Position numbers and translations under genes: made by a program. Below are positions 5,901 through 7,720 of a DNA stretch of 7,720 bases, piece after piece. The stretch covers positions 1-7,720 of the forward strand of contig CAZIDL010000094.1 in NCBI GenBank assembly GCA_964537825.1. Reading direction: 5' to 3'. Under the pieces are notes generated by a model. The model made no database searches, was not told the origin of the DNA, and saw only the letters and a program-made list of their open reading frames with translations. The stretch comes from CAZIDL01 sp964537825. Its GTDB lineage: Bacteria; Bacteroidota; Bacteroidia; Flavobacteriales_D; CAYVSK01. The stretch's first letter is position 1; each line of letters starts with the position of its first letter.

Positions 5901-7283
5901 AGAAAGGTCCGTGAAGTTCACGGTCAGCGGTTTGCATCCACGGCTCGTATCTACCGTGAAGTCCGCTTCTGGTTCGATGATGCGGACCCCCCCGCTGTCC
6001 GTTACTTTAGCGCTACATCCGTTCGTGTCGCTCACTTCCAGGGAGATGTCGTAGACGCCTGCACTATCGTAGCTGTGGGAAGGGGATTGAACGGAGGAGC
6101 TATCCCCGTCGCCAAAGGCCCAATTCCAGCTGTTGCTTCCCGAAGTCGTGTCGGTGAAGCTCGTGCTGAACGGAACCGAGCAGGCAATGCTGTCACTGAC
6201 CGTGAAACCCGCTTCAGGAGGGGGATGGATCTCGATGGTATCCGTAAGGGTGAGGGTATCCGTGCAACCGCCTGAATTGGAAGCTATCAGTTCGACCGTA
6301 TAAGTGCCGGTGTCCGTGTAGGTATGGCTCGGGTCCTCCTGTGTGGAACTTGTCCCATCCCCAAAGTCCCATTCCCAGTCGTTCGGGGAAGGGCTGCTCT
6401 GGTCCTGAAAAGCGACCGTCAGGCTATCGCAGCCCTCCGTCGTATCCATCGAAAAGTCAGCATCGATGTCTTTAACGATGATCGGTAGGCTAGCACTGTC
6501 TTTGCACCCATCCCCGTTGGTCACAATAAGTTGCGCATCGAAAGTTCCGAAAGAACTGTAATCGTGCGAAGGGTCAGAAACGCTTGAACCGGTTCCATCC
6601 CCGAAATCCCAGTCGTATGAAAGGCCCGATCCGCTCGAGCTGTCGCTGAAGTTGACCTGTGCGGGTGGACTGCAAAAGAGCGAATCGTTCACCCCGAAGT
6701 CGGCTGTCGGATTCGGATCCACCTCGATAAGGTTGGTCTTGACGATCACATCGGTGCAACCGTTGGAATCGGTCACGAAAAGGGATACGTTGTAAGTTCC
6801 GCTACTGCTGTACGTATGGGTCGGGTTCTTTTGGTTGGAAACGTTGCCATCCCCGAAATCCCATTCCCAGCTCGTGATGGGCGCATCACCCGGTGCGGTC
6901 TGGTCGGAGAAGGAAACGGTGATCGGACTGCAGCCGTTCGTTTTTGAAGCAGAAAAGGCTGCGCTCGGTGTTTCATGGACGACGATATAAGCCGTCTTCG
7001 TCTCTGTGTCGCTGTTCCCGCCTCCACTAACGGTCAGGGTCACCGTATAGGTCCCGGGGGAACTGTAAAAATGGGAGGGATGCTGAAGGCTCGAATTCGG
7101 CGATCCATCACCGAAGTCCCAATCCCATGAAGAGGCTCCGCCTGAGGATTGGTCGGTGAAATTGACCAACAGGTCTCCGCAGCCTTCCTGGACATCCGCT
7201 GTGAAGTCCGCATTGAGTTGTGCTCCGGCTTGGAGAGTGATCAGGAGATCGAAGACTAAGAAAATAAAAGCTATCTTTCTCAT
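2940..7283 (-). CDS. Giant secreted multi-PKD/SprB protein with T9SS type B C-terminal domain
   Basis: A 1447-residue surface or secreted protein, probably an adhesin, stalk or matrix component. In order: signal peptide (1-21, AGA|Q), thirteen PKD modules (about 23-1122), two SprB repeats (1123-1271), a fourteenth PKD module (1272-1358) and a type B sorting domain (1359-1447). The PKD modules show the family core W-x-W-x-FGDG, then PSHTY and GTYxVxL; each is an Ig-like beta sandwich. No catalytic domain is present, so a structural or binding role is inferred. Export would be by Sec, then across the outer membrane by T9SS. Type B cargo usually depends on a PorP/SprF-like partner, but none is encoded here. 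Internal modules each carry two Cys at fixed spacing. Oddities are an Asp12 in the signal hydrophobic core, a Cys-bearing insert in module 9 and degenerate cores in modules 11-13. The frame is intact. The ATG at 7283 gives the signal peptide; AAGG upstream is a weak ribosome binding site. Confidence 0.93.
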   Translation of the reverse strand: MRKIAFIFLVFDLLITLQAGAQLNADFTADVQEGCGDLLVNFTDQSSGGASSWDWDFGDGSPNSSLQHPSHFYSSPGTYTVTLTVSGGGNSDTETKTAYIVVHETPSAAFSASKTNGCSPITVSFSDQTAPGDAPITSWEWDFGDGNVSNQKNPTHTYSSSGTYNVSLFVTDSNGCTDVIVKTNLIEVDPNPTADFGVNDSLFCSPPAQVNFSDSSSGSGLSYDWDFGDGTGSSVSDPSHDYSSFGTFDAQLIVTNGDGCKDSASLPIIVKDIDADFSMDTTEGCDSLTVAFQDQSSPSPNDWEWDFGDGTSSTQEDPSHTYTDTGTYTVELIASNSGGCTDTLTLTDTIEIHPPPEAGFTVSDSIACSVPFSTSFTDTTSGSNSWNWAFGDGDSSSVQSPSHSYDSAGVYDISLEVSDTNGCSAKVTDSGGVRIIEPEADFTVDTSRGCKPLTVNFTDLSFSNEAISNWSWKFGDGNGSNVQNPSHTYSDTGSYTVELAIENVEGCKDTTVKTDTIEVGQKPQAGFTPTDTAGCHPFTLPFTDTSSAYSDEWQWDFGDGNTSGQQNPTNNYNVVDTFDVQLIAGFHGCYDTSLQSASVKVLPPKAQFDVTPSVGCDTPHTVSFSNITPKSDYWHWDFGDGTSFNGQNPSPHTYGQPGSYTISLAVKDSTKKLCRDTGTVTVQVSDMEAAFGSDTSEGCTPSPIAFTDSSKANFGLSAWEWSFGDGDSIGPCSGSISSSQTSGTCSDPVHTYQNDSLFDVTLVATDSVGCRDTVTHPQSIDIRPPPNAAFKADTTFGCAPFTVSFTDQSTPDSLISSWDWKFGDGDSSSMANPTHTYGKAGDYDVTLTVDDSFSCRQGSTATALVHVTHPDPSFSYDTVICNGDSGRFKSNSVGEGLYHVWDYGDGSPLDTVKSDSTSHYYDLGISSDTTFQVTLIAVDSNGCVDSVKNPLTISVPQADFTVDSTTIDCPPFNANFLDLSSGNVTQWKWTFGDSSGASFVQNPSHTYSIAGYFDVGLIVGTPEGCRDTLVKDSLIHVGGPQGTFTYTIDSSGCFYEVTFTASTSNTDSIDWIFDDGARGSGDSVVHTYKDPGQYNPIMLISDGQGCQVPIPAPSPIDVPPSGYSPGFSSTNATCQASDGSMSASPSGGNPPYSFQWSTGDTTATVNEVPAGTYELVVTDSLGCTYTDSLTVGRDQPALDLSFTTDSATCTDDDGAIEVTASGGTAPYAFQWENGQTGDSLTAARAGTYTVTVTDSNGCTGTDKIRVPRRKPFTKAAFSTDTGEAYTGDPIRFLDSSKSTLPIEVWKWEFGDGDTSLESSGKPVEHAYDDAGTFKPRLVIITEKGCRDTAQKTLEILNLMKVPNVFTPNGDGKNEVFRVRSSGLESFSMRIYNRWGQVLFVANRPGNAWSGRNVAGEPAPEGTYFYLVEYSFDGKKTRKEQGKLNLFR
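2943..3209 (-). other. T9SS type B sorting domain (gliding motility-associated C-terminal domain)
   Basis: Residues 1359-1447 of the giant protein start with VPNVFTPNGDGKNEVFRV, then MRIYNRWGQVLF, a W-SGRN turn and PEGTYFYLVEY, ending in GKLNLFR. This order (VFTPNGDGxN, IYNRWGxxLF, GTYxYxxxY, GxxxLxR) is the hallmark of the type B C-terminal domain that targets cargo to the type IX secretion system. It is complete to the stop codon. Confidence 0.95.
3210..3470 (-). other. PKD module 14, lacking the first cysteine
   Basis: Residues 1272-1358 keep the PKD core (VWKWEFGDGDTS, HAYDDAGTF). Where the other modules have a Cys near the start this one reads GEAYTGDP; only the second Cys (1345, EKGCRDT) remains. 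It is separated from the other PKD modules by the SprB pair and directly precedes the sorting domain. Confidence 0.85.
3471..3917 (-). repeat. Two tandem SprB-type repeats
   Basis: Residues 1123-1196 and 1197-1271 are two modules of 74 and 75 residues with a shared plan: TNATC/DSATC, then DG(S/A), ASGG with PPY/APY, F-Q-W, AGTY and VTDSxGC. This fits the SprB repeat named after the Flavobacterium johnsoniae gliding adhesin SprB. In both copies the two Cys are exactly 49 residues apart (1134-1183, 1209-1258). Confidence 0.85.
5043..5102 (-). other. Cysteine-bearing insert in PKD module 9
   Basis: About 18-20 residues (728-747) sit between FGDGDS and the HTY strand of module 9, where the other modules have about ten residues. 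The insert is Ser/Gly-rich and carries its own Cys pair (732, 745; GPCSGS and GTCSDP). It makes this module 99 residues long against about 83 for its neighbours. In the PKD fold it would be an exposed loop closed by a local disulfide; this structural reading is inference. Confidence 0.8.
5077..5091. repeat. Perfect 15-base palindrome inside the module 9 insert
   Basis: ATGCTCC-C-GGAGCAT is a perfect inverted repeat with 7-base arms around one central base. It lies within the stretch encoding the module 9 insert. It may be chance, or a trace of how the insert arose by templated duplication. Confidence 0.5.
7221..7283 (-). other. Sec signal peptide of the giant PKD protein
   Basis: Residues 1-21 have a basic start (MRK), a hydrophobic stretch (IAFIFLVF-D-LLITL) and an AxA site (AGA) before Gln22. 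Cleavage after Ala21 would expose an N-terminal Gln. Asp12 in the middle of the hydrophobic core is unusual for a signal peptide. Confidence 0.85.
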
Positions 7284-7359
7284 TGCCTTATAGAAGCGTG
7301 ATGCACTTTTAAATGCGAACTTATCGAAATGGCTTGCGTTTCATCCTCCTTTTAGATAT

Positions 7360-7387
7360 CAAAGTTTTGAACGGAAACCAAGCCCAA
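7360..7387 (-). promoter_or_regulatory. Candidate promoter for the giant PKD gene
   Basis: On the minus strand TTG (7387-7385) is followed after 17 bases by AAACTTTG (7367-7360), one mismatch from the Bacteroidota -7 consensus TAnnTTTG, with a spacing inside the accepted 17-23 range. Transcription would start near 7355, leaving a leader of about 70 bases before the ATG at 7283. The -33 part overlaps the hairpin at 7375-7399. The rest of the 195-base intergenic stretch shows nothing else I can name. Confidence 0.35.
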
Positions 7388-7399
7388 AAGGTTGGGTTT
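7375..7399 (-). terminator. Hairpin between the YARHG gene and the PKD gene
   Basis: AAACCAAGCC (7375-7384) pairs with GGTTGGGTTT (7390-7399) around a 5-base loop: eight Watson-Crick pairs, one G-T wobble and one mismatch. It lies 80-104 bases past the YARHG stop and before the PKD gene, so it could end the upstream transcript. There is no long T-run after it in either direction. The right arm also belongs to a small perfect palindrome, GGGTTTAACCC (7394-7404). Confidence 0.3.
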
Positions 7400-7478
7400 A
7401 ACCCTCGCTTATTGAGCTTTTCCCATGGAATACGAGGAAGTTCTTTTTGAAGGCAAGTTGGGATCAGCTTCCTTTTCT

Positions 7479-7720
7479 TTATTTTTTCTCCTCTTCCAGA
7501 TCCTCGATCCTTTTCACCCATTGCCGTTCTTCCGCACTAAGGATCCCGTAGGTCGATCCGACTTCCGGATCGGGGATGTACCAAACATACTGCTCGAATC
7601 GCTTCTGAAGTTGCTCGTCGTTGAAATCGTAACCCCGCATCGCGAAGAAGGCATTCCTTAGTACTCGCAGTTCGGAGGCCTCGTATTCCCGGAGCTTGTT
7701 CAGTTTCTCGTCCTTGGAGA
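7479..7720 (-). CDS. YARHG-domain protein, C-terminal fragment (5' truncated by window edge)
   Basis: On the minus strand an open frame enters from the right edge (first full codon 7718-7716) and runs 79 residues to TAA at 7481-7479. The translation contains LRVLRNAFFAMRGYDF (about residues 18-32), then LQKRFEQY, VWYIPDPEV (45-53), LSAEERQWVKRIEDLEEE. This matches the YARHG domain plan: RNxxFAxxGYxF, a helix with F, WYxP, then an acidic helix starting with S/T-x-E-E. The family's usual A-R-H-G reads A-M-R-G here. YARHG domains are usually extracellular and occur near the C-terminus of exported bacterial proteins; their function is unknown. The rest of the protein, including any signal peptide, is outside the window. 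The only internal ATG would give about 54 residues and lies within the motif, so it is not the start. The coiled, charged end (EDLEEEKK) closes the protein. The gene reads in the same direction as the giant PKD gene, 195 bases upstream of it. Confidence 0.8.
   Translation of the reverse strand, partial: SKDEKLNKLREYEASELRVLRNAFFAMRGYDFNDEQLQKRFEQYVWYIPDPEVGSTYGILSAEERQWVKRIEDLEEEKK

Larger units (their letters stand above)
3918..7217 (-). repeat. Array of thirteen tandem PKD modules
   Basis: Thirteen modules of 81-99 residues start near residues 23, 107, 193, 274, 357, 439, 524, 605, 688, 787, 871, 957 and 1041, each opening with an A-x-F type strand (ADF, AAF, AGF, AQF). Most hold the FGDG core. 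Module 11 reads DYGDG, module 12 FGDS and module 13 FDDG. Modules 2-8, 10, 11, 12 and 13 each have two Cys, 53-62 residues apart, with 25-28 residues from one module's last Cys to the next module's first. Module 1 has only the first Cys (35). The copies are diverged in DNA and protein, so this is an old expansion rather than a recent slippage array. Confidence 0.92.

Noticed and set aside
2940..7283. Regular repetition in this stretch considered as a CRISPR or other nucleotide repeat array
   Set aside because: The period (about 246 bases) is set by protein modules. The copies are diverged at DNA level and no short identical repeat with unique spacers is present.
7322..7345. Short minus-strand reading frame MKRKPFR in the leader of the PKD gene, directly after AAAAGGAGG
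   Set aside because: The GGAGG abuts the ATG with no spacing, too close for a ribosome binding site. Seven codons carry no attenuator-like bias. A leader peptide is possible but not supported.

Overview
The window looks like a chromosomal piece of a Bacteroidota genome, most likely a Flavobacteriia-type organism. Four things point there. A giant secreted protein is built of PKD and SprB modules and ends in a type IX secretion (T9SS) type B, 'gliding motility-associated' C-terminal domain. A lipoprotein-like gene carries the Bacteroidota-typical GCTDxxAxNY...DGSC loop. The genes lack clear Shine-Dalgarno sequences. Sequences matching the Bacteroidota -7 promoter element TAnnTTTG lie in front of two genes. 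No RNA genes, insertion sequences, CRISPR arrays or phage genes are visible.

Layout, left to right: (1) 1-367, plus strand, the C-terminal third of an isoaspartyl peptidase/type III L-asparaginase cut by the window edge. (2) 378-806, minus strand, a single-hotdog acyl-CoA thioesterase converging on it with a 10-base gap. (3) 885-2216, minus strand, an HD-domain dGTP triphosphohydrolase (dgt), 78 bases upstream of the thioesterase and possibly co-transcribed with it. (4) 2217-2304, a divergent promoter region with a -7 match for each side. (5) 2305-2862, plus strand, a small probable lipoprotein of unknown function. (6) 2940-7283, minus strand, a 1447-residue T9SS cargo protein filling more than half the window: signal peptide, 13 PKD modules, 2 SprB modules, 1 PKD module, type B sorting domain. 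(7) 7284-7478, intergenic, with a hairpin and a candidate promoter. (8) 7479-7720, minus strand, the C-terminal 79 residues of a YARHG-domain protein cut by the right edge.

The first genes are housekeeping-like (dipeptide/asparagine turnover, acyl-CoA turnover, dNTP pool control). The lipoprotein and the giant PKD protein are cell-surface or secreted products and form an accessory surface region. There is no obvious pathway joining all the genes. I see no convincing new biological system. The most distinctive signal is the very regular pairing of cysteines across the PKD/SprB modules, broken only at the first and last modules, plus one PKD module with an inserted loop carrying its own cysteine pair.
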